Positions 8,018 to 16,723 of a DNA stretch of 64,000 bases are shown piece by piece. Origin of the DNA: Azospirillum sp. 51_20 (GTDB taxonomy: Bacteria; Pseudomonadota; Alphaproteobacteria; RF32; CAG-239); the NCBI GenBank assembly GCA_001917175.1, contig MNTV01000020.1:1-64000 (forward strand), in the 5' to 3' direction. The position numbers were made by a program, and so were the translations under genes. The stretch's first letter is position 1, and each line of letters begins with the position of its first letter. A model generated the notes under the pieces. It saw nothing but the letters and a program-made list of their open reading frames with translations. It made no database searches and was not told the origin of the DNA.

Positions 8018-8794
8018 ATGAAATTACCGATTTTGTTAATCACCGGGCTGATGCTGTTCTATCCGGCCGCCGGCTTTGCCCAGTCCGTCGAAGGCGTGCA
8101 GTCTTTCAGCCAGCCGGAAGGTTCCTGGAAACGGGAAAATCAGGCGACGGAAGAAGAAGTCAAACCCCAGCAGCGTTTTTACGACGAAGCCGGCAAGTTT
8201 GCCATCGATAACATCGTCAACGCCGAACAGGTCTTCTGTTATGAAGTTTTTCCGCAAAACAACGAATATGAAGGTTACACGCTGGACGGTTTTCCGATTC
8301 GCGGTTTCTGCGGCGTAATGGGCGAACCGGTGCGCGACATGGTAACCAAATATTTTCTCGGCACCGAAGGAAACGTATTGTTTGACCAGGCCGAACAATG
8401 CGTTATCCAGCCCAAAATCATCATTCGTTTTGTCCGCGGCGTCGATTACACGGACATGCTGATCTCTTCGCCCTGCCATTCGTTCGCCATTTTCTACGGC
8501 GGGGGCGTTCATGTATACAACTTCAAACCGGGGGCGGCAATCATCGACGCCATGCTGAAGGCGCTCGGCCCCAAACATTCCGAATTCGTGTCGCCGTCGC
8601 TCTTAAACCAGGTGCTGCCGATCGGCGTCATTCAAAACGAACAGCAGCGTAAAATCGTCAACAAACGCAGCGAACCGATCCGCAAGTGGGAACAGAAAAC
8701 CAAAGCGGAAGAAGCCAAGCGCGCGGCGGAAGAAAAGAAAAACAACAGCGGCTGGAACAAGCTGAAAATGAAACCTTTCGGCCAGATACAGTAA
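8018..8794 (+). CDS. Exported protein of unknown function
   Basis: A 258-residue protein with a clear Sec signal (MKLPILLITGLMLFYPAAGFA before QSVEG) and a GGGAGG site upstream of the ATG, which fixes the start. The central part has paired Cys residues (FCYEV, RGFCGVMG, EQCVIQP, SSPCHSF) likely to form disulphides in the periplasm, and the C-terminal 60 residues form a charged Lys/Glu/Ala helix. No enzyme motif is recognised. It is 76 bp downstream of lepA and could be co-transcribed with it; a hairpin follows. Confidence 0.75.
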   Translation: MKLPILLITGLMLFYPAAGFAQSVEGVQSFSQPEGSWKRENQATEEEVKPQQRFYDEAGKFAIDNIVNAEQVFCYEVFPQNNEYEGYTLDGFPIRGFCGVMGEPVRDMVTKYFLGTEGNVLFDQAEQCVIQPKIIIRFVRGVDYTDMLISSPCHSFAIFYGGGVHVYNFKPGAAIIDAMLKALGPKHSEFVSPSLLNQVLPIGVIQNEQQRKIVNKRSEPIRKWEQKTKAEEAKRAAEEKKNNSGWNKLKMKPFGQIQ

Positions 8795-8818
8795 CTCGCC
8801 GACGACGATAAAACTGCT

Positions 8819-8850
8819 CAATGCCCTCCGAAACAGTTTCGGAGGGCATT
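8819..8850. terminator. Intrinsic terminator-like hairpin
   Basis: A long stem AATGCCCTCCGAAAC / TTTCGGAGGGCATT follows the exported-protein gene. The T-tract is poor, but the stem is very stable. The sequence continues into the non-coding repeat region. Confidence 0.65.
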
Positions 8851-8889
8851 GCATTTGTCCCCCCTTTTTTACATCACGGACAATGCGGT

Positions 8890-9265
8890 CCGGTCGACAG
8901 TTCGCCCCGCTTTTCCTCTCCGAAAAAAAACGGTTTTCCTGCAATCAACCGTCACGGTGGCAAACCCGTTGCAATACCCGTCCAGACTTCTTTTCCGCGC
9001 CTCTCTCCGCAAGCCGAAAAATCCGGTTGACAGTTCGTCCCGCTTTTCCTCTCCGAAAAAAAACGGTTTTCCTGCAATCAACCGGCACGGCGGCAAACCC
9101 GTTCAATAACCGTCCAGACTTCTCCTCCGTGCCTCTCCCCGCAAGCCGCAAAATCCGGTTGACAGTTCGTCCCGCTTTTCCTCTCCGAAAAAAAACGGCT
9201 TTCCTGCAATCAACCGGCACGGCAGCAAACCCGTTGCAATACCCGTCCCGACTTCTCTGCCCCCT
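8890..9265 (-). repeat. 132-bp tandem repeat (nearly three units)
   Basis: Units begin at 8890, 9023 and 9155, each with CCGGTYGACAGTTCGYCCCG, and share about 90% identity by eye; the last is incomplete. On the minus strand each unit holds CGGTT...AACCG followed by eight T (weaker in the third unit, where AGCCG replaces AACCG), a short terminator-like hairpin. No ORF persists with sensible coding character. The region 8851-9606 has no gene that I can support, apart from possible small RNAs. Confidence 0.8.
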
Positions 9266-9606
9266 CACAATCAACGGCTTACCTTGTTTCGTTTAAATTT
9301 TTACGCCCCGTATTTTCTAAGCGTCGACAGCGATTTTTTCCCTTTTTTAACCAAACGTTTTTCCGGTGACGGATTCTCATTATTCCTCGTCGGGAAACAC
9401 CAGGAAAAACACGCGTTACAAACAAAAAACGACAACGGCCATTTTTCTGTCCCTGTTTCGGCCGGCCAAACTTTCCCGGGCACGCTACATCCCGTCAATC
9501 GTATCCGGCACCCTGTTGCGGCCTTTTCCCGTCAAGGTGCAAATCCCGGTCATTCCCGGCGTAAGAGAGGATCGTTGCAAATTATTTTGCCCCGCCGGCA
9601 CATCGG

Positions 9607-9642
9607 CAAAAAAAATTCCCCGTCCTTAGCGAACGGGGAATT
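9607..9642 (-). terminator. Intrinsic terminator of the pilin-like operon
   Basis: AATTCCCCGT (9615-9624) pairs with ACGGGGAATT (9633-9642) and is followed on the minus strand by a run of eight T. It starts 19 bp after the stop of the giant pilin-like gene. Confidence 0.9.
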
Positions 9643-9660
9643 TTCCGACAACCCGGAAAT

Positions 9661-12600
9661 TTACCACGGATCGTTATACTCCAGAGCCGGATCGTTCAGA
9701 CGCTCAAGGTTTGTTGCTCCGGTTTTTTCCCAAAAGTTACGACGCGTTCCGTTCAACTGATCGTAAGCCTTGTCAACATACTCACTGTCAAATGCTTCGC
9801 GGCGGAAATAACAATAAACCGTCACATAAGCTTCCAGTTCACGATAATGAACCGGATACAGGTTCCAATAAACGGTATCCTGATCATTTGTTGTATCGGC
9901 ATCGCCTTTATTGTCTTTATCCAGCGTTCCTGCAACAAAATCCTCGTAATAAGCTTTCGGATAAATGAAACCCATCACCGTGCCCCAGCCGGTAAACTTC
10001 TTCAAATCCCCGCATTCTCCTTTCAGATTCAAACCGCTGCAATTGGGCAAAACCATTGCCTTCAGCCATGTGCTTTTCTGAAAGGTAAGCGGATTAACCG
10101 GTTCGATTTCTTCCGTTTCCGTACGTCTCTCACCATCCTGGGTATACCAATACAAATACGGATTGTTATGCGTGCTGATGTCTATCTTGCTGTTTTTAGA
10201 CACCGGCGTACCAGCCTGCGCCATCGCCCAACCAGAAGGATTGATGGTAATTACCTTGGAGTATCCCGGCGGACAGGTCGGAGAAGGTACGAAGCCAAGG
10301 TACGCAGAAGTATACTCTTCAGCCGATCCGTTGGTTATTTCACTAAAATTTCCACCATTCAAAGGATCCGATCCGTTGGTCCAGACCACGTCGTCTTTAA
10401 ACGTATTATCGACCACGTAAATCCCCTTGTTGACAAAATCAGGCAGAATATCGCTCAGACGGGCGCCGCCGCGGGTTGTCAGTTTGATGTCATGCATAAC
10501 CGACGTATAGGCCGGATTGACTTCAAACTTGTTAAAAGGAGTTACCTCTTTGCCGTCCGTTCCTTTAATGGTGTTTATATCGCCGCTGTTGATAGTGCTG
10601 TTCGTGGTTCCTTCCAAAATGGTACCGTCGGGAATCGTTTGGGCAATAAAACGATCTGCGGCAATATAGCCGACCGGCGCATAAGTTTCTTTATAACCGG
10701 CTTCAGTTTCCGTTCCTTTAATCTCGGCATTGGTCAGCCGCTGCTCTGCGGATACGGAAGCGGATGCCAGATTAATGGCGCCCTTGCGGATATAAACGCT
10801 GCCACGCTCTTTGTCATCGGGTATCACACTTTCGTCGGAGTTGTTATCCACCTGCAAAATGGTGTCGCCTTTGTTGACATCCAGCTGGGTATCGGCATTG
10901 CCCACGGTTGTCAAGATCCTAAAATCCCCTTTGTTGACGTACAAAGCCGGGTTGCCTCTTCCAACACTGTTTGTAGTACCGTCAGGATTAGTTGCAGTCG
11001 CATCCAGCGACGGATCATCGGGATAATCACTGTTGCCGCTGACGTCATGATCATAAATCGCAAAACCACCAGCAAAACGAGAGGTTATATAATCTTTCTC
11101 GCGGGAAGCGCGAATATCGACGACCGGCCGCGCCTTGTTGCCGTCAATTTGGGCTTCGCTGATAGTAAAGTCCATACCGCCCAGCCCGAAGAGGTTGTCT
11201 TCCCCGTCAGTTCTCTCTCTCTGATAAAGATCATCATGCGTATATCCGGCCTCGTCAAACTCCTGCGACACAAAGCGCGCATAGTCGGTAACCGAATCTA
11301 TATACCCCGTACGATCACGGGTAGCCGTTACTTTCGTCTTATCATTATACGCGCGCAGCATGTCGTTCTGAATGGAAACAACGGACTGATCAAAAAAGTT
11401 TCCGTTCTCATCAACGGTCGACAGGGAAATGGCGTTAAACGCGCCGAGCTTGATCTGTCCGTCAGCCGTATCGTTGTTTGCGGTACTGTCGCGATAGTTG
11501 TCAACGTCATGTTCAATCAGACCGACGTTTAAACCGTCCGCGGCAGTGGCGTTGGCCAGCATGTTGATGCCGCTTTCGTGTTTCATGCGAATGCCGCTCT
11601 GCACTTCGGTGCCGTCATCAAGCGTATCGTCAACTTCCGCAATCTGCATCCGGTATCCCAGCTCGCCGGAAACCGGATCATCATGATGACCGACCAGCAT
11701 TCTGCCTTCCGGGTTGGCGGCATCCGTGCCTTTCTGCTCAGCCACCAGATAAAAATCCTTGTCTTCGGTAACGTCGTCAAAGTCTTCGGGACGGACGCCG
11801 GCACGCAGTTTGGCCGCATCGACGTTATAAGCTTTCAGCTTGGCCGTTTTCAAACTGTCTTTGACAAACGCCGGACCGTTGACGGTCAGCGCATGCTCAC
11901 CGGTCAAGTCGGCACTCTCAAACTCACCGTTAACAATACTCGGCGTGCCGTCGTCATTATAGGTGTAAGTCGTATAAGACGCGTTATGAACGTTGCCGCC
12001 CCCGACAATAACCGCCGGCGCCGCATTTTGTTCCGGCCACTGATCCTTGTGATAATTGTCATATTTACCGCCGTCCGGAGCGATTCCCGGATTGCGGACG
12101 CTCAACGCGCCGTCAATCACGTTGACCCGTTCGGCATTGGCGGCAATCAGCTTCTGGGTTCCGCTGACGGTCGGCGCTCCCGTTGACGGATCGTTTCCGC
12201 CGGTTTTCGACTCAAACTCCATGGAACCGTTGTCCTTGTCCACCGTCAGCAAAGCGCCGGCCGTATTTTCGTCGATGTTGCCGTATTCCATTTTAGAAGT
12301 CGTCACGCTGAAAATGGCATTGCCTTTGTTGGTGGAAGTTACCGGGTTACTTGGATCGGTCGTATCCGTCGTCGTATTAGTACCGTAATATTTGATACCG
12401 CCGTCGCCTTTGTCGTTTTCAAGCTCGCTTCTGACCGTAAACAGCGACGACAGCGCTGCCAGATTGCCTTCCATATAGGCGCCGCCCTTGTCGCCGATGT
12501 AAAGGGTATAGTCCAAATCGGCTTCATAAGTCTGTCCGTACTCCATGGTCGGCTCATTTTCGTTGGCTCCCTCCCGCTTAAAGGTATTCAGGTCGCCGCC

Positions 12601-13449
12601 GACCATCCAGTCTTTCTGCGGTCTCATGATAATCTGGTTAACCTGACGGATGTTATGGTTTTTGCTGTTGTAGCTCATAAACAGGTCGGTTTCCATCGAG
12701 TTCAGCACATAGTCGTTCTGCCGCTCGGTTTTGCGGTGCAGAACGTCTTCGTTGGCCAACCCCTGAGAAGAAATCGGCTGCAAAGAGGAAATGACAAACG
12801 TATTGGCCGGCAGATTCAGCCCCAGTTCGGAAGTGTTGGGCAAACTCCAGATGCCCTGCGCGCCCATGATTTCACCGTCATCTTCGACATAACCGCCGTT
12901 GCTGCCGACCATGGTGGCAATGCGCGACACGCGGGTCGACGGAAAATCTTCGCCTTCATTCGGCACCGCGGTCAAAAAGCCGGTAACCGTTTCGGCGACC
13001 ACTACGGGCTGGTTGTTCTCGTCCAGCTCCGTACCCGTCGTCTTACGCAAAACCACCTGGAAAGAGGGGTTCGCGCTGGAAAACAGCTTGCTGTCCTGCG
13101 TCTTGCCGTCTTTCAGGAAACCGTAGGGCAGATATTCGCAAAGGTGGGAAATGTCGAAACTGACCGAAGTCGCGTCGGTAAAGCCGCTGTAATCCATGCT
13201 GCCGACGTTACAGCTGTTGACTACCGTTTCGCCGTCGTTGATACGGGTAAAGTTGTCTTTGATGTAAGAATCCATGGCGTTGGCCAGAATACGCAGCTGG
13301 TTTGAAGCGTTGATGTCCTGCAGCTCGGTCGTTCTTTCCGCCGCTTTTTTATACAAAATAGGAGTAACCATGGCAATCAGCCCCAGCATTGCCATCGCTT
13401 CCACCAGCATGGTACCGGCTTCATTGATTCGATTAAACATTCTTTTCAT
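9661..13449 (-). CDS. Giant pilin-like protein (1262 aa)
   Basis: The N-terminus is a class III prepilin signal: a short basic leader MKRMFNRINEAG, then TMLVEAMAMLGLIAMVTP with Glu at mature position 5, the residue used for pilin assembly. A long amphipathic helix follows, ending near LRILANAMDSYIKDNF. Ordinary pilins have 130-200 residues, so this is several times longer. The large middle is rich in Asp, Thr, Asn and Gly with many short repeats of strand-turn character, as in adhesive fibre domains. The last 200 residues contain a Cys-bearing module beginning SPTCPPGYSK. The layout recalls PilV-type tip adhesins of type IVb pili; this is inference. A GGGGGAAAG site precedes the ATG. It forms an operon with the gene at 13469-14320. 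No pilus motor or prepilin peptidase is in the window. Confidence 0.75.
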   Translation of the reverse strand: MKRMFNRINEAGTMLVEAMAMLGLIAMVTPILYKKAAERTTELQDINASNQLRILANAMDSYIKDNFTRINDGETVVNSCNVGSMDYSGFTDATSVSFDISHLCEYLPYGFLKDGKTQDSKLFSSANPSFQVVLRKTTGTELDENNQPVVVAETVTGFLTAVPNEGEDFPSTRVSRIATMVGSNGGYVEDDGEIMGAQGIWSLPNTSELGLNLPANTFVISSLQPISSQGLANEDVLHRKTERQNDYVLNSMETDLFMSYNSKNHNIRQVNQIIMRPQKDWMVGGDLNTFKREGANENEPTMEYGQTYEADLDYTLYIGDKGGAYMEGNLAALSSLFTVRSELENDKGDGGIKYYGTNTTTDTTDPSNPVTSTNKGNAIFSVTTSKMEYGNIDENTAGALLTVDKDNGSMEFESKTGGNDPSTGAPTVSGTQKLIAANAERVNVIDGALSVRNPGIAPDGGKYDNYHKDQWPEQNAAPAVIVGGGNVHNASYTTYTYNDDGTPSIVNGEFESADLTGEHALTVNGPAFVKDSLKTAKLKAYNVDAAKLRAGVRPEDFDDVTEDKDFYLVAEQKGTDAANPEGRMLVGHHDDPVSGELGYRMQIAEVDDTLDDGTEVQSGIRMKHESGINMLANATAADGLNVGLIEHDVDNYRDSTANNDTADGQIKLGAFNAISLSTVDENGNFFDQSVVSIQNDMLRAYNDKTKVTATRDRTGYIDSVTDYARFVSQEFDEAGYTHDDLYQRERTDGEDNLFGLGGMDFTISEAQIDGNKARPVVDIRASREKDYITSRFAGGFAIYDHDVSGNSDYPDDPSLDATATNPDGTTNSVGRGNPALYVNKGDFRILTTVGNADTQLDVNKGDTILQVDNNSDESVIPDDKERGSVYIRKGAINLASASVSAEQRLTNAEIKGTETEAGYKETYAPVGYIAADRFIAQTIPDGTILEGTTNSTINSGDINTIKGTDGKEVTPFNKFEVNPAYTSVMHDIKLTTRGGARLSDILPDFVNKGIYVVDNTFKDDVVWTNGSDPLNGGNFSEITNGSAEEYTSAYLGFVPSPTCPPGYSKVITINPSGWAMAQAGTPVSKNSKIDISTHNNPYLYWYTQDGERRTETEEIEPVNPLTFQKSTWLKAMVLPNCSGLNLKGECGDLKKFTGWGTVMGFIYPKAYYEDFVAGTLDKDNKGDADTTNDQDTVYWNLYPVHYRELEAYVTVYCYFRREAFDSEYVDKAYDQLNGTRRNFWEKTGATNLERLNDPALEYNDPW

Positions 13450-13468
13450 GGTCTTTCCCCCTTTTTAA

Positions 13469-14320
13469 CTAAAACCTAGACATGTATACCAGACAATAGT
13501 CGCAGCTGCTGTACAGATCGGTAACGCTCTGCGGATTGTCCGGATCATAGTCTTCATTATGCTTGCGCGAACTGCCGCAAACGTTGGCAAAAGAATCGCT
13601 GCCCATGGAAGTGTCCGAAATATAATTCGGAATCGGCACGTAAAATTGTCCGCCCTGTCCGTAAACCCCCATTTTCGTCTGGATGTCTTCCTCATACATG
13701 GAATTGTTCTTATCGTAAATGTCGGTGTTCAATTCCGAACGGTCAATGGCATACCCCATACCGTGGGTAAAACCGGTGGTGGTCTTCATCGCCCCCAGCA
13801 AAATGCCGTCCGGTTTTCCGGAACGCACGTCCCGCCACTTGGACGGAACGCAGCCGTAAGTCACCAGATAAACCACCGTCGAAGACCCCGCACAGCAGTT
13901 GCCGCCGGTGCCCAGATCCGGATTGCTTTCCTCTCCGCCTTCCCCGCCCGCCGGCGGCAGCCCGGACGTACAGACGGCCGGCAGCGCCGCGGCGCCGCTG
14001 TTTTCAAGCTTGTCTTTGTCCAGACAGTAAACCCAGGTGGTAAATTTGTTAAAACCGCTGTCCTGCCGGAAGCCGTACGGCAGGTCGGCCTTCAGCATGT
14101 CCGCCGTCAACTCGCCCGGTTTGTAACTCAGCCCCGTCACCGTAGAATTGCGGTCCCGTTTGGAAATATAGTTCATCGCCGCACGGTGCTGCACATAAAG
14201 CTTCGTCACCACAGTCTGCGCCTGCGGCTCGACATACAGTTCCTTGATATCCGAACGTATTGACGTGTTCATCGCAAAAAGCGCGGCGATAAACGTCGCT
14301 ATAATCAGCCATAAGTACAT
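13469..14320 (-). CDS. Membrane-anchored pilus-associated protein
   Basis: The 283-residue protein starts with one N-terminal membrane helix (MYLWLIIATFIAALFAMN) without a prepilin cleavage site. It continues with a helix TVVTKLYVQHRAAMNYISKR and a Cys-containing, Gly-rich C-terminal part, including SGLPPAGGEGG and a CCAGSS pair. The helix and the LPYGF element recur in the giant pilin-like neighbour (LPYGFLKDG), so the two probably share a fold. It resembles PilM-like components of IncI-type thin pili in layout only; sequence identity is not claimed. AAGGG lies upstream of the ATG. It is first in a two-gene operon, 19 bp ahead of the giant gene. Confidence 0.65.
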   Translation of the reverse strand: MYLWLIIATFIAALFAMNTSIRSDIKELYVEPQAQTVVTKLYVQHRAAMNYISKRDRNSTVTGLSYKPGELTADMLKADLPYGFRQDSGFNKFTTWVYCLDKDKLENSGAAALPAVCTSGLPPAGGEGGEESNPDLGTGGNCCAGSSTVVYLVTYGCVPSKWRDVRSGKPDGILLGAMKTTTGFTHGMGYAIDRSELNTDIYDKNNSMYEEDIQTKMGVYGQGGQFYVPIPNYISDTSMGSDSFANVCGSSRKHNEDYDPDNPQSVTDLYSSCDYCLVYMSRF

Positions 14321-14360
14321 AGCCAGCCCTTACACAAACTACCACATTTTTTGTCAGTGT

Positions 14361-14388
14361 AACATAAATCAGTTTAAAAAAAAAGCAA
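14361..14388 (-). promoter_or_regulatory. Candidate promoter of the pilin-like operon
   Basis: On the minus strand TTGCTT (14383-14388) and TATGTT (14361-14366) are separated by 16 bp, about 40 bp upstream of the ATG at 14320. The match to sigma-70 consensus is moderate. Confidence 0.35.
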
Positions 14389-14538
14389 TTAATAAAAAGC
14401 CTTTCAGATTTCACATATCTGTAACATGGTTAAAAACGTTCTTTTCCCGGCAAAAAAACGGCTCATAAAAACATTTTGCGCTTTGCCCTGACAACAAATT
14501 GGTTTACTATGCCAAATATAGATTCAAAGGAAAAAAGC

Positions 14539-14970
14539 ATGGTAAAAGTCAACCGCATATCTCGCGGAACAAATCGGAAAACGACTGCCGGCATACTGCT
14601 GATTCTGGCGGCGGCGGCCGTCGGCACCGTCATCTGGGGGAAAAAGACGCCGCCCGCTCTGCAGGGCGTGCTTTCGGCCGACGGCAGATCGTGCGAACTG
14701 CAGCCGATTACCGCCGTTTCCGCCGACGGCTGCCGGCTGCGGCTGAAAATGTCGCTGGAACCGCAAAATCGGACCGAAACGGGAAGAAACCTCGCCCTGG
14801 AAAAACAAATCGCCGCCAACATCGCCGCCGGTCTCCGGCAATATCCCTGCCGTGACCTGTCGCCCGGCGCCGATCCGCGGATTCTGCACGGAGAATTAAG
14901 GAAACAGATCGACCGTGCCATCGCCCCGGCCAAAATCAAAAACATCCGCTTCAGCAGGCTCTCCGAATGA
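14539..14970 (+). CDS. fliL: FliL-like flagellar basal body protein
   Basis: A 143-residue protein with one N-terminal membrane segment (about residues 15-31) and a periplasmic domain whose end, LRKQIDRAIAPAKIKNIRFSRL, resembles the FliL C-terminus, where the protein surrounds the stator. Identity is weak, so the call rests on both this motif and position: it is directly followed by a FliM-like gene (4-bp overlap) and MotE-type genes. The start at 14539 has AAAGGAAAA upstream; the ATG at 14476 has none. FliL tunes stator function and motility. Confidence 0.6.
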   Translation: MVKVNRISRGTNRKTTAGILLILAAAAVGTVIWGKKTPPALQGVLSADGRSCELQPITAVSADGCRLRLKMSLEPQNRTETGRNLALEKQIAANIAAGLRQYPCRDLSPGADPRILHGELRKQIDRAIAPAKIKNIRFSRLSE

Positions 14971-15791
14971 AAACGCCCGAATCGACATTCCCCGACGGAC
15001 TGCTCAACCGGGAAGAAATTTCCTTTCTGCTTCGTCCGGCGGACAAAAGCGGCCTGCAAACACTGGCCCGATCCCGCAACGCGGCCGGAGAGCTTTTCGC
15101 CGGACGGCTGGCCGCGGCCTGCTCGCAACGTCTTGCCCCTCTTTTCTTCCATCCTTTGTCGGTTGCCGCCGAAATCGGAAACTTTGACGAAGAATCGTCC
15201 GTCGGCTTCGTCTTTTCCGCCGGCGGAAGAAAAATAGCCTGCCGTCTGACGAAGGCGGACGCCGCCCTGCTCGCCGCCCTGGCTCTCGGCAACGCGCCGG
15301 CGGCCGGTCGTGCAGGCTTCCGCGGCATTTCCCTCGCAATAACCCGCAGACTGCTCAAAACTCTGGCCGAAACAGCGGCGGAAACGCTCGCCGAAAACGA
15401 CGAACCCAAAGGAAAAAATGCAGCCTTCGTCCCTTTGCCGCTTTGTTTGCAGCTTGACATCCGCGGCCGGAAGACTAAAATATTTCTGTCTTTCGGCTGC
15501 AAAGAAACGCCGCCCGAAAACAACCGGCGGATGGACGGCGCCGAACGTTTGCGGCAGCCTTTGGCCGTCCGGCGACTGAACGACGGCACGGTTGTGTTGA
15601 CGGCCCGCATGCCGCCGTTTTCCCTGCCGGCAAAAGAAATTATTCAATGGAAAAAAGGCGGTTGGATTCCGCTGCCCTTTATGCCTGCCGACCCGGTACT
15701 GCTGTCTGCCGAGGGCATGCCGGCGCTGAAAGCCGTCGTCGGCCGCAAAGGCTCCCGAATCGCCGTCAAACTGATAAACAAGGTAAAATAA
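14967..15791 (+). CDS. fliM: FliM-like flagellar motor switch protein, divergent
   Basis: The 274-residue product opens with LNREEISFLL, matching the LSQEEIDALL-type N-terminus by which FliM binds CheY. It ends with a FliM/FliN-type SpoA domain: ARMPPFSLPAKEIIQWKKGGWIPLP followed by a strand-rich region and AVVGRKGSRIAVKLIN. FliM builds the cytoplasmic C-ring that sets rotation direction. The length is shorter than the usual 320-340 residues and the middle domain is weakly conserved and Ala-rich. It overlaps fliL by 4 bp. The alternative, a FliN-like or type III secretion SpoA protein, is less likely given the neighbours. Confidence 0.65.
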   Translation: MKTPESTFPDGLLNREEISFLLRPADKSGLQTLARSRNAAGELFAGRLAAACSQRLAPLFFHPLSVAAEIGNFDEESSVGFVFSAGGRKIACRLTKADAALLAALALGNAPAAGRAGFRGISLAITRRLLKTLAETAAETLAENDEPKGKNAAFVPLPLCLQLDIRGRKTKIFLSFGCKETPPENNRRMDGAERLRQPLAVRRLNDGTVVLTARMPPFSLPAKEIIQWKKGGWIPLPFMPADPVLLSAEGMPALKAVVGRKGSRIAVKLINKVK

Positions 15792-15792
15792 C

Positions 15793-16161
15793 ATGACTCA
15801 TTTTGAATTTTGGACCAATCTCGCCACCGTCATCCTGCTCGTTCCGGCAATCATACTCAGCTTCCGCCTCAGCCGACAGCTCGGCAAACTGAACCAAAAT
15901 CAGGAAAGAATGATTGAACTGGCGGCGGCTCTCCGCCGGGCGGCGGAAACGTACGGCGCCGACAACGGCCGCCGGGTTGCGGACAGCACCGGCCTTTCGG
16001 CCGCCTCGCCGGCCGCCGGTTTTGCATCGCCTGTTATACCGCCGGCGGAAGAACAACCGGCGGCTGCGGCAAAAGAACCGCATTTTGACAGGGACGAAAG
16101 CAATGAGGCGCCGTCCGAAGCAGAACTAGAACTGCTGCAGGCGCTGCGTTCGATCAAATAA
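15793..16161 (+). CDS. DUF6468-like flagellar-cluster protein
   Basis: A 122-residue protein with an N-terminal membrane helix (FWTNLATVILLVPAIILSF), a short coiled-coil-like stretch (LSRQLGKLNQNQERMIEL), and an Ala/Pro-rich tail ending in an acidic helix SEAELELLQALRSI. Proteins of this size and layout (DUF6468) lie between fliM and motE-like genes in several alphaproteobacteria. It starts 2 bp after fliM stops. Its role is unknown, perhaps a membrane organiser of the motor. Confidence 0.55.
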   Translation: MTHFEFWTNLATVILLVPAIILSFRLSRQLGKLNQNQERMIELAAALRRAAETYGADNGRRVADSTGLSAASPAAGFASPVIPPAEEQPAAAAKEPHFDRDESNEAPSEAELELLQALRSIK

Positions 16162-16173
16162 AGGAAACAGGTC

Positions 16174-16677
16174 ATGCACAAATCGTCTTTTTTTGCCTTT
16201 CTGGCCGTTTTCCTGCTGATTTTGCTCGGCATCAAAGGTTTTCATTTGCTGCAGTACAGCCCCTGGCACGCCGACGGACATTTTCGTTATCTGTCCGCGG
16301 CCGCCGGCGCAACCGAAATCGAAAACGGATATTTCCGCCGGCATGAACGCACCGTCCGTCGCCGCGGCGGCGCGCCGGAAGTGGACCTGGCCATCCGCCG
16401 GCAGCTGGATGCCGATGCCGCGGCAGCCTCCCCGGCCGGTTATTCCGATGCCCCCGAAACCGGCGAAACTTTTTCTGCCGCCCGCCGGATAGCGGGGATC
16501 TATGCCCGCATGGCGCCGGAAGACGCCGCCCGCATTATCGGCACCATGGAAACCGGACAAATCGTAAGGCTGCTTAAACTCATGCGTCCGGAAGACGCTT
16601 CCGCCGTCTTTGCCCGGCTGCCTCTGGCAAAAGCGCGGGAAGTGACCGAACGGATGCTGGAACGGCCGGCCCTTTGA
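16174..16677 (+). CDS. MotE-like flagellar chaperone (MgtE-N fold)
   Basis: The 167-residue protein has an N-terminal membrane helix and a C-terminal domain with RIAGIYARMAPEDAARIIGTME and AAARL-type helices ending LAKAREVTERML, the repeated helical pattern of the MgtE intracellular N domain. In alphaproteobacteria MotE-type proteins carry this domain and stabilise the periplasmic motor protein MotC. AAAGGAAACAGG precedes the ATG. It is the last gene of the flagellar mini-cluster; uvrB follows after 46 bp. No flagellin, hook or export genes are in the window. Confidence 0.65.
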   Translation: MHKSSFFAFLAVFLLILLGIKGFHLLQYSPWHADGHFRYLSAAAGATEIENGYFRRHERTVRRRGGAPEVDLAIRRQLDADAAAASPAGYSDAPETGETFSAARRIAGIYARMAPEDAARIIGTMETGQIVRLLKLMRPEDASAVFARLPLAKAREVTERMLERPAL

Positions 16678-16723
16678 CGGCTCGAAACTGGAAAGCTGCC
16701 GCCGAAAGGATTAAATCGTAATC

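Noticed and set aside
8890..9265. CRISPR array
   Set aside because: Units are about 132 bp, contiguous and without variable spacers; no cas genes.
9847..11532. 561-residue plus-strand ORF inside the giant pilin-like gene
   Set aside because: No ribosome site or recognisable domain; the opposite strand has the class III signal and a terminator fitting its end.
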